From Bacteroidales bacterium (GTDB lineage Bacteria; Bacteroidota; Bacteroidia; Bacteroidales; UBA12077): a stretch of DNA of 64,000 nt. Made by a program: the position numbers and the translations under genes. Below the pieces are notes generated by a model that saw nothing but the letters and a program-made list of their open reading frames with translations, did not search any database and was not told where the DNA came from. Location: the NCBI GenBank assembly GCA_016342685.1, contig JAEINU010000001.1:186001-250000 (forward strand). The letters are read 5' to 3'. Of this stretch, positions 9,465 through 19,015 are shown piece by piece. The first letter of the stretch is position 1. Each line of letters starts with the position of its first letter.

Positions 9465-10325
9465 ATGAGACAATTAAAGATTACAAAATCGATTACAAAT
9501 CGAGAAACCGCTTCATTAGATAAATATCTACATGAAATTGGTAAAGAAAGTTTAATTACTGTTGAAGAGGAGGTTGAGTTAGCTCAGCGTATTCGAAAGG
9601 GTGATCGATTAGCTTTAGAGAAATTGACAAAAGCAAATCTGCGTTTCGTTGTTTCTGTAGCAAAGCAATATCAGAATCAAGGATTAACGTTGCCTGATTT
9701 AATAAATGAAGGAAATTTAGGTTTGATAAAAGCAGCCGAGAAATTTGATGAAACTCGTGGCTTTAAATTTATTTCGTATGCAGTATGGTGGATTCGTCAA
9801 GCTATACTTCAGGCTTTAGCTGAGCAATCAAGAATAGTTCGTTTGCCATTAAATCAAGTGGGATCATTAAATAAGATTAATAAAGCTTTTTCTAAATTTG
9901 AGCAAGAGAATGAGCGCTCAGCATCGTCCGATGAAATTGCGGATCAGTTAGAGTTGCCAAAATATAAAGTGGAGGATACAATGAGAGTATCTGGACGACA
10001 CGTATCTGTTGATGCTCCATTTGTTCAGGGCGAAGAAAACAGCCTGTTGGATATTCTCGAAAATAATACTACGCCTAATGCAGATACTGTTCTTATAAAT
10101 GAATCTTTAATTCGTGAAATAGATCGAGCACTTACTACATTAACAGATCGCGAGAAAGATATTCTTAAATCATTCTTTGGTATTGGAAAAGCAGAAATGA
10201 CCTTGGAAGAAATAGGAGATTATTTTGGATTAACAAGGGAGCGTGTGCGCCAAATAAAAGAAAAGGCTATTCGACGATTACGTCATAATTCACGAAACAA
10301 ATTGTTAAAATCGTATTTAGGGTAA
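9465..10325 (+). CDS. rpoD: Primary RNA polymerase sigma-70 factor
   Basis: The ATG at 9465 gives [22 protein letters not shown], the conserved start of the short (~286 aa) Bacteroidota housekeeping sigma factor; a TTG two codons upstream (9459) is rejected. Region 1.2 is at ~14-50, region 2 at ~55-125 ([30 protein letters not shown]), region 3 at ~130-205, and region 4 ends with the helix-turn-helix [20 protein letters not shown]. It directs transcription from the TTG/TAnnTTTG promoters seen elsewhere in this window. Region 1.1 of proteobacterial RpoD is missing, as usual for this phylum. Confidence 0.97.
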   Translation: MRQLKITKSITNRETASLDKYLHEIGKESLITVEEEVELAQRIRKGDRLALEKLTKANLRFVVSVAKQYQNQGLTLPDLINEGNLGLIKAAEKFDETRGFKFISYAVWWIRQAILQALAEQSRIVRLPLNQVGSLNKINKAFSKFEQENERSASSDEIADQLELPKYKVEDTMRVSGRHVSVDAPFVQGEENSLLDILENNTTPNADTVLINESLIREIDRALTTLTDREKDILKSFFGIGKAEMTLEEIGDYFGLTRERVRQIKEKAIRRLRHNSRNKLLKSYLG

Positions 10326-10380
10326 GTTAGTTAAAAGCTGCGAGTTTAAGGTGTAAAGTTTCTAGTTCATAGTTTCAAGT

Positions 10381-10402
10381 TGTCATACTGAGCTTGTAGA
10401 AG
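10381..10402 (+). repeat. Degenerate GTCATCCTGAGC-type repeat
   Basis: TGTCATACTGAGCTTGTAGA differs from the intact repeat at a few positions. It lies in the rpoD-uvrB convergent gap and is probably a decaying copy of the RAYT-associated family. Confidence 0.5.
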
Positions 10403-10511
10403 TGTAGGCATTATGAGTTAAAAAATTTCATATTCATTTGTTCAATGCTTGAAGCAGCTCAAGTAAAATTTATGCAGAATGTTTCCCTCTTTTCAAAGTG
10501 GGATTACAAAA

Positions 10512-12527
10512 TTACTTGTTTTTTAAAAGTTCTTCCAAGGCAAACATCTCGTCGCGCAAATTGGAAGCTTCTTTAAAGTTAAGCTCTTTAGCAGCTTTCT
10601 GCATAGATGATTTTGTTTTTTCAATGGCTTTTTCTAAAGCTTTTTTATCCATATACTGAACAATTGGATCAGCAGCAATATTTAATTTCGAAGAACCTGA
10701 ATATGCTTTTTTACTTGCTCCAAGTTCCTTGTTGTAATGACCTAAGATTGAACCTGCGGCTTTAACAATTTGTGTTGGGGTAATATTATTTTCTTCGTTG
10801 TATTTAAGCTGTTTTTCCCTTCTTCGAATAGTTTCATCAATGGTTAATTGCATAGACTTTGTAGTCTTATCAGCATACATAATAACTCTACCTTCTAAAT
10901 TACGGGCTGCCCTTCCTGCTGTTTGTGTTAGAGCTCTTGCCGAACGCAGAAAACCTTCTTTGTCAGCATCAAGAATTGCAACCAATGAAACTTCAGGTAA
11001 GTCTAGACCTTCACGTAAAAGGTTTACACCAATTAAAACATCGAAAGTTCCATCTCGCAACTGATCCATTATTTCGATCCGTTCCAGGGTATCAATATCT
11101 GAATGAATGTATCGACATTTAATTGCGAATCGAGATAAGTATTTTGTTAATTCCTCTGCCATTCGTTTGGTTAAAGTTGTAATCAGAACTCGTTGCTTTT
11201 TCTTAACCCTAATGTTGATTTCTTCCATTAAATCATCAATCTGATTTAACGATGGGCGAACTTCAATTTCGGGATCGAGCAAACCAGTAGGACGTATTAC
11301 TTGCTCAACAAAGAAACCATCACTTTTTTCCAGCTCATAATCAGTTGGAGTTGCACTTACATATATCAGTTGATTGGTTAAATCTTCAAACTCTTCAAAC
11401 TTGAGAGGTCTGTTGTCAATTGCAGCAGGCAAACGAAAACCATATTCTACCAAATTCTTTTTTCGAGAATTATCGCCTCCATACATTGCTTTTACCTGTG
11501 GCAGAGTAACATGACTTTCATCTATTACCGTTAGAAAATCATCCGGAAAATAATCTAATAAACAAAAGGGGCGTGTGCCCGGATTTCTCCCATCAAAATA
11601 TCGAGAATAGTTCTCAATTCCAGAACAGTAGCCTAGTTCTTTTATCATTTCTAGATCATACTCAACACGATCCTTTATTCGTTTAGCTTCATAGTTTTTA
11701 CTTACCGATTTAAAGTATTCTATTTGCTTAAAAAGATCATCTTGTATATCATGAATTGCACTATTCATTCTGTCTTTTGTAGTAACAAAGATATTAGCTG
11801 GATATATTATTCCTGTTTCCTGATTTTCAATAATAAAATTGTTAATTGGATCGAAAGACTCAATTTCTTCAATTTCATCTCCCCAATAAGAAACTCTGTA
11901 AGCCAGATCGCTATATGCAAGATAAATATCAATGGTATCGCCATTTACACGAAAAGTTCCTGGTTTAAAATCAATCTCACTTCTGGAATATAAACTTTCG
12001 ACCAGCTTGCGTAAAAATTGATTTCGACCTAAAGTTTGTCCTTTTTTTATTGTAATTGTATTGCTGTGAAAATCTTCTGGGTTACCAATACCGTATAAGC
12101 AAGAAACAGAAGATACTACAATAACATCTCTACGCCCCGATAAGAGAGATGATGTTGTACTTAGTCTGAGTTTTTCAATCTCATCATTAATCGATAAATC
12201 TTTTTCGATATACGTATTCGTTACTGGCAAATACGCTTCTGGCTGATAATAATCGTAATAAGAAACAAAATATTCAACTGCATTATTCGGAAAAAATTGC
12301 TTAAACTCACCATATAGCTGTGCGGCCAGGGTTTTGTTATGACTTAACACCAAAGTAGGGCGCTCAACTTTTTCAATAACATTAGCCACCGTAAAGGTTT
12401 TTCCCGATCCGGTAACACCTAACAAAGTTTGGAACTTATCACCTCTATTAATACCATCGATTAATTGTTTGATAGCTTCTGGTTGATCTCCTGTAGGTAA
12501 ATAATTTGATGTTAGTTTAAATTGCAT
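10512..12527 (-). CDS. uvrB: Excinuclease ABC subunit B
   Basis: A 671-aa DNA damage recognition helicase-like subunit of UvrABC nucleotide excision repair. Walker A is GVTGSGKT (residues 37-44), the beta-hairpin region includes YYDYYQPEAY, and the DEAD-like box is DESHVT. The C-terminal motifs IGVNLLREGLDLPEVSLV and QTAGRAARN correspond to helicase motifs V and VI. The final ~35 residues are a UVR domain for UvrC contact (AAKELNFKEASNLRDEMFAL). Length matches the family. The ATG at 12527 gives the standard start. It is convergent with rpoD, and a repeat-rich region lies upstream. Confidence 0.98.
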   Translation of the reverse strand: MQFKLTSNYLPTGDQPEAIKQLIDGINRGDKFQTLLGVTGSGKTFTVANVIEKVERPTLVLSHNKTLAAQLYGEFKQFFPNNAVEYFVSYYDYYQPEAYLPVTNTYIEKDLSINDEIEKLRLSTTSSLLSGRRDVIVVSSVSCLYGIGNPEDFHSNTITIKKGQTLGRNQFLRKLVESLYSRSEIDFKPGTFRVNGDTIDIYLAYSDLAYRVSYWGDEIEEIESFDPINNFIIENQETGIIYPANIFVTTKDRMNSAIHDIQDDLFKQIEYFKSVSKNYEAKRIKDRVEYDLEMIKELGYCSGIENYSRYFDGRNPGTRPFCLLDYFPDDFLTVIDESHVTLPQVKAMYGGDNSRKKNLVEYGFRLPAAIDNRPLKFEEFEDLTNQLIYVSATPTDYELEKSDGFFVEQVIRPTGLLDPEIEVRPSLNQIDDLMEEINIRVKKKQRVLITTLTKRMAEELTKYLSRFAIKCRYIHSDIDTLERIEIMDQLRDGTFDVLIGVNLLREGLDLPEVSLVAILDADKEGFLRSARALTQTAGRAARNLEGRVIMYADKTTKSMQLTIDETIRRREKQLKYNEENNITPTQIVKAAGSILGHYNKELGASKKAYSGSSKLNIAADPIVQYMDKKALEKAIEKTKSSMQKAAKELNFKEASNLRDEMFALEELLKNK

Positions 12528-12779
12528 AAATGAGTTTCGTAATACGATTAGTCAGTATAACCGCTAATGGTTAAGTTTAGTTTAAAATTGATTAATGTTT
12601 TTTTAGTTTTACCATAACGGGTAAAATTAACAATAAATTCCAGTAAAATGTATTTTGAGAATTTAAAGAAAGGAAACAAATTACATGTCGCCTTGAGTTT
12701 GTTGGGGGGAGGGTTTTTGTTTTTTTTCCTGCACTTAATTTCTTTACTTACGCCGAAATCTTGTTGCTGTTTCCTTCAA

Positions 12780-12890
12780 CAATAGTGCAAGCCTCTCGTT
12801 TGTGCTAAAAGAAGACTCGTAATCTGTCATCACAATAGCACAAGCTTCTCGCTGGCAACTCTACTATGTCATCCTGAGCTTGTCGAAGGG
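12780..12890 (+). repeat. Cluster of degenerate and intact REP-like repeats upstream of uvrB
   Basis: The 671-bp gap 12528-13198 has no convincing gene. It holds a degenerate GTGCAAGCCTCTCGTTTGTGC at ~12785, a partial GCACAAGCTTCTCGCTGG at ~12838 and an intact TGTCATCCTGAGCTTGTCGA copy at 12867-12890. These are the two repeat families that surround the RAYT gene further right. Confidence 0.7.
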
Positions 12891-13091
12891 TGTGCTTTCA
12901 TTTCTAATGCAGTTCCTTTAGTAAATAATTTCATATTTAATAAACCTTATTCTTTAATACAATGCTTAATAGGATTTTTTATGATTTCAGAATTATATTT
13001 ACAACTCATAAATTTAAAGATAAAGAATATCTCTTATGGTTAAGTTTTTAATTAATTAAATGTGTTATTATAATATTCAAGTTTTGTATTA

Positions 13092-13193
13092 GCACAAGCG
13101 AGACGCTTGCGCCATTGGTGACATATTGGGTGTCATCCTGAGCTTGTCGAAGGATAAGTGTCAAACCTTGGCGCAAGCGTCTCGCTTGTGCTA
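13092..13193. repeat. Inverted REP pair flanking a GTCATCC repeat
   Basis: A forward REP (GCACAAGCGAGACGCTTGCG, from 13092) and its inverted copy (GGCGCAAGCGTCTCGCTTGT, 13170-13193) bracket a GTCATCCTGAGC repeat at 13131-13154. Each REP is itself a short imperfect palindrome (AAGCGAGACGCTT). The arrangement resembles bacterial interspersed mosaic elements (BIMEs). Confidence 0.8.
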
Positions 13194-13832
13194 TTTTTTC
13201 AACCTGCAATTTGAATGTTTATTAATCCTTTTTCATCAGCATAATCTTTTGCACTGCTATATAAGTATTGTTCGGGATATTCAACAAAGCCTGCTTTAAT
13301 AGGATTGTTGTGAATGTAATTAAGTTTTTGTTCAAAAATAATTGGATTGTTTAGTATCAATGGATGATTGTGTTGTTGCCAGAATTGGTATTTTGAGTTG
13401 TTTGAGTTTTTCGCACCAGCTCTTTCAAACATCCATATCATCCATTCTTTTCTGCTTTCTTGTTGATTTTCTTTAATTGATTTTAAGATTTCTTTGGATG
13501 AAAATCCTTTTAAATCTCTCATTATATTTTGAAGTTCTTCATTTTCCGAAGAAATTATCATATGCACATGATTTGTCATAATACACCATGCATATACTAT
13601 CAAGCCTTTTTCTTTTATACAATGGTTAATTGTATCAACAAGAATATCTTTATACATTTTTCTTGTAAATACATCTATCCAATTAATTGTTGCAAAACTT
13701 ATAAAATATGGTTTTTCCTGATCTCTGAATTTATACTTACGGCTCATGAATTTAAAGATAAAGATTTTTTCTTTTGGTAAGAAGATCTTTAATTAAAAGT
13801 TTTGTATTAGCACAAGCGGGACGCTTGCGCCA
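13168..13832. mobile_element. RAYT unit bounded by inverted REP sequences, copy 1
   Basis: The transposase gene is bracketed by a reverse REP at 13168-13193 and a forward REP at 13810-13832. The same ~665-bp unit with the same bordering REPs recurs at 60709-61373, differing at only a few bases that I can see. A shared unit with REP ends indicates movement or copying as a block. Confidence 0.75.
13199..13747 (-). CDS. REP-associated tyrosine transposase (RAYT, Y1_Tnp / IS200-like)
   Basis: A 182-aa HUH-superfamily nuclease. The HUH motif is NHVHMI (His60, His62), and the conserved KLNYIHNNPIKAGFV carries the candidate catalytic tyrosine (Tyr144). Such single-copy-domesticated transposases cut REP hairpins and are thought to spread them. 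The protein sequence is identical to the product at 60740-61288. REP palindromes lie directly against both ends of the gene. Length is at the low end for the family but all core motifs are present, so it is probably functional. Confidence 0.92.
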   Translation of the reverse strand: MSRKYKFRDQEKPYFISFATINWIDVFTRKMYKDILVDTINHCIKEKGLIVYAWCIMTNHVHMIISSENEELQNIMRDLKGFSSKEILKSIKENQQESRKEWMIWMFERAGAKNSNNSKYQFWQQHNHPLILNNPIIFEQKLNYIHNNPIKAGFVEYPEQYLYSSAKDYADEKGLINIQIAG

Positions 13833-13952
13833 TGGGGGGCCATGGGGGTGCAGGTTTTTGCTTGCACTGGATTATTTGTTTAGTTCAGTAATGAATTATT
13901 TGGAAATAGTTTAGGTAGAAATTGAGTTAATAATATATTAATGGTTTATGAC

Positions 13953-14022
13953 GCACGGACAACATGTCCGTGTTAGCGAATAATTATGATTTAAAAATAG
14001 CACAAGCGAGACGCTTGCGCCA
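13953..14022. repeat. REP copies between RAYT and the lipoprotein gene
   Basis: The 337-bp gap 13748-14084 contains the palindrome CACGGACAACATGTCCGTG (13953-13971) and a forward REP (GCACAAGCGAGACGCTTGCG, 14000-14022). The CACGGACA palindrome has a close relative at 52611-52629. No gene was seen. Confidence 0.7.
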
Positions 14023-14036
14023 TTGGGTTCTTAATC

Positions 14037-14071
14037 CACAAAAAAAAAGAGCTGTCTTTGATAAACAGCTC
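14037..14071 (-). terminator. Rho-independent terminator of the lipoprotein gene, copy 1
   Basis: The stem GAGCTGT/ACAGCTC (14049-14055 with 14065-14071), read on the minus strand, is followed by a run of at least eight T. It sits just past the stop of the gene at 14085. A copy is present at 59437-59467. Confidence 0.85.
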
Positions 14072-14084
14072 CTGAGTTTATTAT

Positions 14085-14975
14085 TTAAAACTCTCTGATT
14101 GCACGAACTACAAAAAAACCAGCTTTACCATTATTTAAAAAAGTACCATCTGTAAAATCTATTGCATGAGCTAAAATAAAATTTTCTTCACTAGAACTCC
14201 AATGGGTATCATCAGTAAAAGCAGTTCCGCCATTTGCTAATGCAGTTGTATTTATGGTTGCTTTATTTTCGTACATTTCATTTAATTCATCTTCGCTTGG
14301 TAAAAACCAATCGTCGTATCCGTTTAAATCTAATTTTGAACATAGGTCTGCAGCTGTTCCTTCAGTGAAGCATCCTGCTAAAATATCCAAAGTGTTTTGT
14401 GCTCCTGTTCCTATTGTTGTTCCATCGGCACCATCAATTGTTGTTTCTTTACATCCCCATTTAGCATCATCACTTTGGTCAGTTACAGCACAAACTAAAC
14501 CATGAGTACCTGTAGCATCTAAATAAAAAACAACGCCTCCAGCGTAGAAATCACCTATGGCTGGTTTTGGTGTAGCAGTTGCTGTTACATTTAACGGAGA
14601 GCCTGTTAATGTACTTGTACCTGTTACTGTTAATGTTTGTGTTCCTTCGCTTGCACCAAGTGTCCATGTTATGTTTGCTTTGCCGTTTGCATCGGTAACA
14701 ACGCTAACTGCAGAAACAGAACCTTCGCTAACGGCAAACTTAACGGTTTCGCCTGCGAATACATTTCCTTCTTGGTCTTTTACCAATACTATAACGGGGT
14801 TTTCTAAGGTAGTTTCTACCATGGCGGTCTGGTTACCACCGCTAACAAGCTCAATACTTGTTGCTTTCATTTCTGGTTTTGGGTCGTCACCTTCGTTACT
14901 ATCACACGAAACTAAAAGGGATAAACTGCTAATAAACAATGCAGTTGCTACAAGAATGCTAAATCTTTTATTCAT
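14085..14975 (-). CDS. Lipoprotein with Big_1 Ig-like domain and Lcl/DUF1566 C-terminal domain, copy 1
   Basis: A 296-aa lipoprotein: lipobox SLLVSC with Cys24 followed by an acidic DSNEGDD stretch, which resembles the surface-export signal of Bacteroidota lipoproteins (inference). Residues ~38-135 are a bacterial Ig-like domain of the invasin/Big_1 type (NPVIVLVKDQEGNVFAGETV). From ~143 to the end is an Lcl/DUF1566 domain (GGVVFYLDATGTHGLV, YDDWFLPSEDELNEMYENK, HWSSSEEN). A paralogue at 59481-60371 is identical over the whole C-terminal half but has about twenty substitutions in the N-terminal half. DUF1566/Lcl domains bind glycans or collagen-like ligands in some proteins; the ligand here is unknown. 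Confidence 0.85.
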   Translation of the reverse strand: MNKRFSILVATALFISSLSLLVSCDSNEGDDPKPEMKATSIELVSGGNQTAMVETTLENPVIVLVKDQEGNVFAGETVKFAVSEGSVSAVSVVTDANGKANITWTLGASEGTQTLTVTGTSTLTGSPLNVTATATPKPAIGDFYAGGVVFYLDATGTHGLVCAVTDQSDDAKWGCKETTIDGADGTTIGTGAQNTLDILAGCFTEGTAADLCSKLDLNGYDDWFLPSEDELNEMYENKATINTTALANGGTAFTDDTHWSSSEENFILAHAIDFTDGTFLNNGKAGFFVVRAIREF

Positions 14976-15233
14976 ATTTATTTTAATTAATAGGTTATTT
15001 ATTTTTTTCTTATTTGGTTAATGGTATACAAAATAAGAGATTTTTTGTCTTTTGCAAGCGAAAGAATGTTTAAAGTTATATGCTTAATATGAAACTTTTA
15101 AACAATTCATGTTAACGCAATACGTTAGGGGTTTTCGTAAGTTGAAATTACCACAATATTTAGTGTTTAATTTTCTTTTTCAAAAGGGAATAGGGTATTT
15201 AATAGTGCAAACGAGGTTTTTAAGTAATAAAAT

Positions 15234-15290
15234 ATCCTTCGACAAGCTCAGGATGACATATTGGGTGTCATCCTGAGCTTGTCGAAGGAT
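15234..15290. repeat. Perfect 25-bp inverted repeat built from two GTCATCC repeats, copy 1
   Basis: The arms at 15234-15258 and 15266-15290 are exact reverse complements separated by the 7-nt loop TATTGGG. Each arm contains TGTCATCCTGAGCTTGTCGA. The same structure with the same loop is found at 60629-60685. It could form a very stable hairpin in RNA or single-stranded DNA. Confidence 0.92.
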
Positions 15291-15360
15291 GTGCTTTCAT
15301 TTTTAATACAGTTTCTCAGGCAAACTCTTTTAATATTTATGAATCAAAATAGCTCATAAT

Positions 15361-15650
15361 GGCGCAAGTGTCTCGCTTGTGCTGCTATTCCTATAGCAAG
15401 TAATTTCAATATTTATTAAGTCTTTTCTTTAAACAATGGTTAATAGTGTTTCTAATAATTTCAGAATTTATATTAACGACTCATAAATTTAAAGATAAAG
15501 AATATCTCTATAAGTAAGTTTTTAATTAATTAAATATGTTATTGTAATATTCAAGTTTTGTATTAGCACAAGCGAGACTCTAGCGCTACAGAGAGAAGCT
15601 TGTGTTAACAAAAAAGATGCACAATAGGTCATCCTGAGCTTGTCGTAGGA
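15361..15650. repeat. Further REP-like copies before the nSTAND gene
   Basis: The gene-free stretch 14976-15966 contains, besides the 25-bp hairpin, a REP at 15361-15384 (GGCGCAAGTGTCTCGCTTGT), a degenerate REP at 15566-15588 and a GTCATCCTGAGC repeat at 15629-15650. From 15660 to 15900 I see nothing gene-like. Confidence 0.7.
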
Positions 15651-15907
15651 TTTGTTATGAAAAACTTGTTGTAGATATAGAAACAATATCTATACAATAA
15701 AAAAATAGAAAAAACTAACGGTTAAGATTAAGGGAAAAAGAAATTTAATTTTATCTTTAAAATGAATTTGATTACAAAATGAAGAATATTTGGAGAGGAT
15801 TTTAACACGGGAGGTGATGTTTTGGATTAATTATATTCGAATAATCTAGTGCCCTTAGGAGTTATAAGGGGCTTTAAATAAGTTTAATAAATATTTAAAA
15901 ATAATAA

Positions 15908-15936
15908 TTGATAATTAAGATAGATTTTTAACTTTG
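15908..15936 (+). promoter_or_regulatory. Promoter of the nSTAND-WD40 gene
   Basis: A -33 TTG at 15908-15910 and a -7 TAACTTTG at 15929-15936, spaced 18 nt, fit the Bacteroidota consensus. The predicted start of transcription lies ~30 nt before the ATG at 15973. Confidence 0.6.
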
Positions 15937-15972
15937 TTATTCAGTTTAAAAAAATAAAAAATAGCCTTGTTA

Positions 15973-18900
15973 ATGCAATACGAAGAAAGTAGAAAGGATT
16001 TATCTACTGTTAGAAATCCTTTTCCGGGTTTGCGACCTTTTCGCAGGGAAGAAAGTCATCTGTTTTTTGGTCGGGAGAATCAAGTAAGCGAAGTTCTAAG
16101 AAAACTAAAAGCAAACAAATTTGTAGGTATAGTAGGAAATTCCGGCATTGGAAAGTCCTCTTTTGTTAATTGCGGTATATTACCAAAATTACAAAAAGAT
16201 ACGAACGAAACGAAGGATAAATGGAATGTCGTTAGTTTCAGACCGGGCGGTGGACCTTTGTTTCAGATGTCAATGGCCTTAAAAGAAGAGATCAAAATTG
16301 CAGGATTGCTTAAAGAAGAGAACGAAACTAAAATAATTGAATCTGCAAGCGAGATGTCTATGCTTGCTAAAAGTTATTTTTCTGCAACAGGGCGAAAACT
16401 GTTAGTTTACATTGATCAATTCGAAGAAATTTTCCGTTTTCATGAAGAACATGAAGGTGGAGGTGCAGAAATTGAGATATTTATCGATATCATAATTAAT
16501 GCTATCCGAAATATTGAAGATCCTATAAGTTTTATTATTACGATTCGTTCTGATTTTTTGGGAGATTGTTCACGTTATCCAAAGTTCACAAAGGCGATAA
16601 ACGATAGTCAGTTTTTAATTCCGCAAATGACACTGGAAGAGAAACGAGCTGCAATTGTAGGACCTGTTGAAGTAATGGGAGCCAAAATAGAAGAGCAACT
16701 CGTTGAAACAATTCTTGAAAGTATTGGTGATAGGCACGATCAGTTACCTTTAATGCAACATTCTCTAATGCGTACTTGGGATCATTGGCAATCTGTAAAA
16801 GTTGGTAATGAGATTATAAGTTTATCAAGCTATGAGGCAATTGGTGGAATGGAAAAAGCATTGTCGGTTCATGCTAATGAAATATTTAATGAACTTGATA
16901 ATGATAAAAAGAAAACGTGTGAGCGTTTATTTAAGTGTATAACTGAAAAAGGTGCAGAGGGCAGAAGTGTTCGTCGACCAACAAGTATTCGAGAGATTTC
17001 GCAAATAGCAGATGCTAATATATCAGACATAATTCTAATTGTAGATCATTTTAGAAAACCAGGAAGAACATTACTTACTCCATCAAGTGATATTGAATTA
17101 ACCGAAGAGACTATCATTGATATATCTCATGAAAGTTTTATGCGTATCTGGGTTGTTCTTACAGAGTGGTTAGAAGAGGAGCACGAAGCAATTAAAGAAT
17201 ATTTGAGAATTGCCGAAGCTGCAGAAATGCATCAGTCAGGAAAAGGAGGCTTGATGAAGTCGCCAGAATTGCAAATGGCATTAAACTGGCAACAAGAAAA
17301 TAATCCCTCTAAATATTGGGGTATTCGGCATTCTAAGGCTTACGATAGAACAATGCAGTATCTGGCTTTTAGCGAGAAAAAATTTATTCAGGAACAACGG
17401 TTAAAAGAAAAATTACAGAAGCTTAGGTTAGTTGTTTTTAAGACTATTGCAGTTGTTTTTGGTATAGGCGCATTAATTGCACTTGCATTTTTCTTTTATG
17501 CACAGCAACAAAGAAAAGAGGCTATAAAACTTCAAAAAGTAGCAACTGAGCAAAAAGTGAAAGCAGAGGAAAGTGCGGAAGATGCTTTTAGGCAAAAGAT
17601 TATTGCTGATAAACAAAAGCAGAAAGCTTTAAAGAGTGAGGAAATAGCAAATGAGCAAAGAAAAGAAGCTGTTCAACAAACTGAAATAGCTGAGCAGGAG
17701 AGGCAGTTTGCTATGGAACAGACGGATAAAGCTAATTTAGCACAACAAAAAGCATTGGAGTTAAGATTGATTTCTATAGCACGTTCCATGGCAGTTAAGT
17801 CACTTCAGGAATCAGATAAGATATTAAAAAGTTTATCGGCACGACAAGCATATAATATTTATAGAAGTAATGGTGGCGATGAGTCTGATCCTGATATTTA
17901 TAGCGCTTTGTATTATGCTGTAAAAGGATTAAAGGGAGAAGATTTCAACAAAGCTAAAGCACATACCGAAAATGTACGTTCGCTGATAGCGGCTAAAAAT
18001 TCAGATTACATTTATTCAGCAGGAAGCGACGGGCAAGTGTTTCGATGGATACGGAAAGACGAAAAGTTTGTCTCAGAGTTAATCGATAAGGAAGCCGAAC
18101 GAGTTCATAAGTCAATGGCAATAAGTAACAATAATAAATACCTTGCTGTGGGTGGAAAATATCCTTATATTAAATTAATTAATTTAGAGAATAATAAAAC
18201 GGAAAAAATAAAAATTAAAGAAGGTGGCTTGCAGTTCTTAAAGTTTACACCCGATAGTAAGAAACTTATTTTTTTAAGCTCAAATAAAAGCATTATGCAA
18301 TGGGATTTCAATGAATTGAAAGAAATCTCAAAATCAAGTTTAAAGCTTAATTCAATTGATGTTGATCCAAAAGGGAAAGTGCTTGCTGTTGCAAAAGCAG
18401 GAGGTTTGGTCGAACTTATCGATTTAGAAACCAATGAGCACAAAACATTATATGAATCAGATACAAAAGCAGATATTACATCGGTTAAATTTAGAGACGA
18501 TGGAAAGATGCTTGCAATTGGTGATATAAAAGGCGTTGTTAAATTAATCGATAGAACAAGCGGTTTCGTTAATTACAAGCTTTCAGGTCATACCGCAATG
18601 GTGAATGAAATTTCGTTTAATCATTCGGGAAATAAGCTTGCAACAGCAAGTTGGGATCACACTGTAAGAATTTGGTCCTTAGATCAGTTAAATAAGCAAC
18701 CAATTATATTAAATGATCATAAAGACTGGGTTTGGTCGGTTGAGTTTAGTCAAAACGATAAGTATATTCTCGCAGGTTGCCGCGATAATGTAATAAGGAC
18801 ATGGATGTTAGATATTGATAAAATGGCCATCATGATTTGTGGAGATGAAAAGCTAGACAGAAACTTTACGAAAAAGGAGTGGGAGGATTATGTAGCTGTT

Positions 18901-18999
18901 GATCTTGAATATGAATGTACATGTTTAAAAAATAAACCTGAAGTAAGCGATGTCGAAAAAGTTAAAAGCGACACGTTAATCAATACAAGTATGAAATAA
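15973..18999 (+). CDS. Membrane-anchored nSTAND ATPase with C-terminal WD40 propeller
   Basis: A ~1008-aa protein; ATG at 15973 is preferred over a TTG two codons upstream. The N-terminus (NPFPGLRPFRREESHLFFGRE) is the hallmark of nSTAND1 NTPases, with Walker A GNSGIGKS at ~55-62 and a Walker B-like KLLVYIDQFEEIF. A single transmembrane segment lies at ~486-511 and a charged coiled coil at ~512-600. From ~660 to ~955 come WD40 repeats (LSGHTAMVNEISFNHSGNKL, ATASWDHTVRIW). STAND proteins act as nucleotide-dependent switches. The membrane helix puts ATPase and propeller on opposite faces or both loops near the membrane; orientation is not determined. A barrel protein gene follows 16 bp later. 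Confidence 0.9.
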   Translation: MQYEESRKDLSTVRNPFPGLRPFRREESHLFFGRENQVSEVLRKLKANKFVGIVGNSGIGKSSFVNCGILPKLQKDTNETKDKWNVVSFRPGGGPLFQMSMALKEEIKIAGLLKEENETKIIESASEMSMLAKSYFSATGRKLLVYIDQFEEIFRFHEEHEGGGAEIEIFIDIIINAIRNIEDPISFIITIRSDFLGDCSRYPKFTKAINDSQFLIPQMTLEEKRAAIVGPVEVMGAKIEEQLVETILESIGDRHDQLPLMQHSLMRTWDHWQSVKVGNEIISLSSYEAIGGMEKALSVHANEIFNELDNDKKKTCERLFKCITEKGAEGRSVRRPTSIREISQIADANISDIILIVDHFRKPGRTLLTPSSDIELTEETIIDISHESFMRIWVVLTEWLEEEHEAIKEYLRIAEAAEMHQSGKGGLMKSPELQMALNWQQENNPSKYWGIRHSKAYDRTMQYLAFSEKKFIQEQRLKEKLQKLRLVVFKTIAVVFGIGALIALAFFFYAQQQRKEAIKLQKVATEQKVKAEESAEDAFRQKIIADKQKQKALKSEEIANEQRKEAVQQTEIAEQERQFAMEQTDKANLAQQKALELRLISIARSMAVKSLQESDKILKSLSARQAYNIYRSNGGDESDPDIYSALYYAVKGLKGEDFNKAKAHTENVRSLIAAKNSDYIYSAGSDGQVFRWIRKDEKFVSELIDKEAERVHKSMAISNNNKYLAVGGKYPYIKLINLENNKTEKIKIKEGGLQFLKFTPDSKKLIFLSSNKSIMQWDFNELKEISKSSLKLNSIDVDPKGKVLAVAKAGGLVELIDLETNEHKTLYESDTKADITSVKFRDDGKMLAIGDIKGVVKLIDRTSGFVNYKLSGHTAMVNEISFNHSGNKLATASWDHTVRIWSLDQLNKQPIILNDHKDWVWSVEFSQNDKYILAGCRDNVIRTWMLDIDKMAIMICGDEKLDRNFTKKEWEDYVAVDLEYECTCLKNKPEVSDVEKVKSDTLINTSMK

Positions 19000-19015
19000 A
19001 TTTCAATTTTCAATT

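Noticed and set aside
12867-13154. CRISPR array
   Set aside because: The repeated 23-mers are irregularly spaced, occur in both orientations and are themselves parts of palindromes; there are no cas genes.
13199-13747. IS200/IS605 insertion sequence
   Set aside because: There is no TnpB gene or IS200-type end, and the gene is bordered by REP palindromes, as for RAYTs.
14557-15021. 154-codon open frame on the plus strand opposite the lipoprotein gene
   Set aside because: It is antisense to a well-supported lipoprotein with domains and a terminator; the same kind of shadow frame occurs at the second copy (60007-60417).
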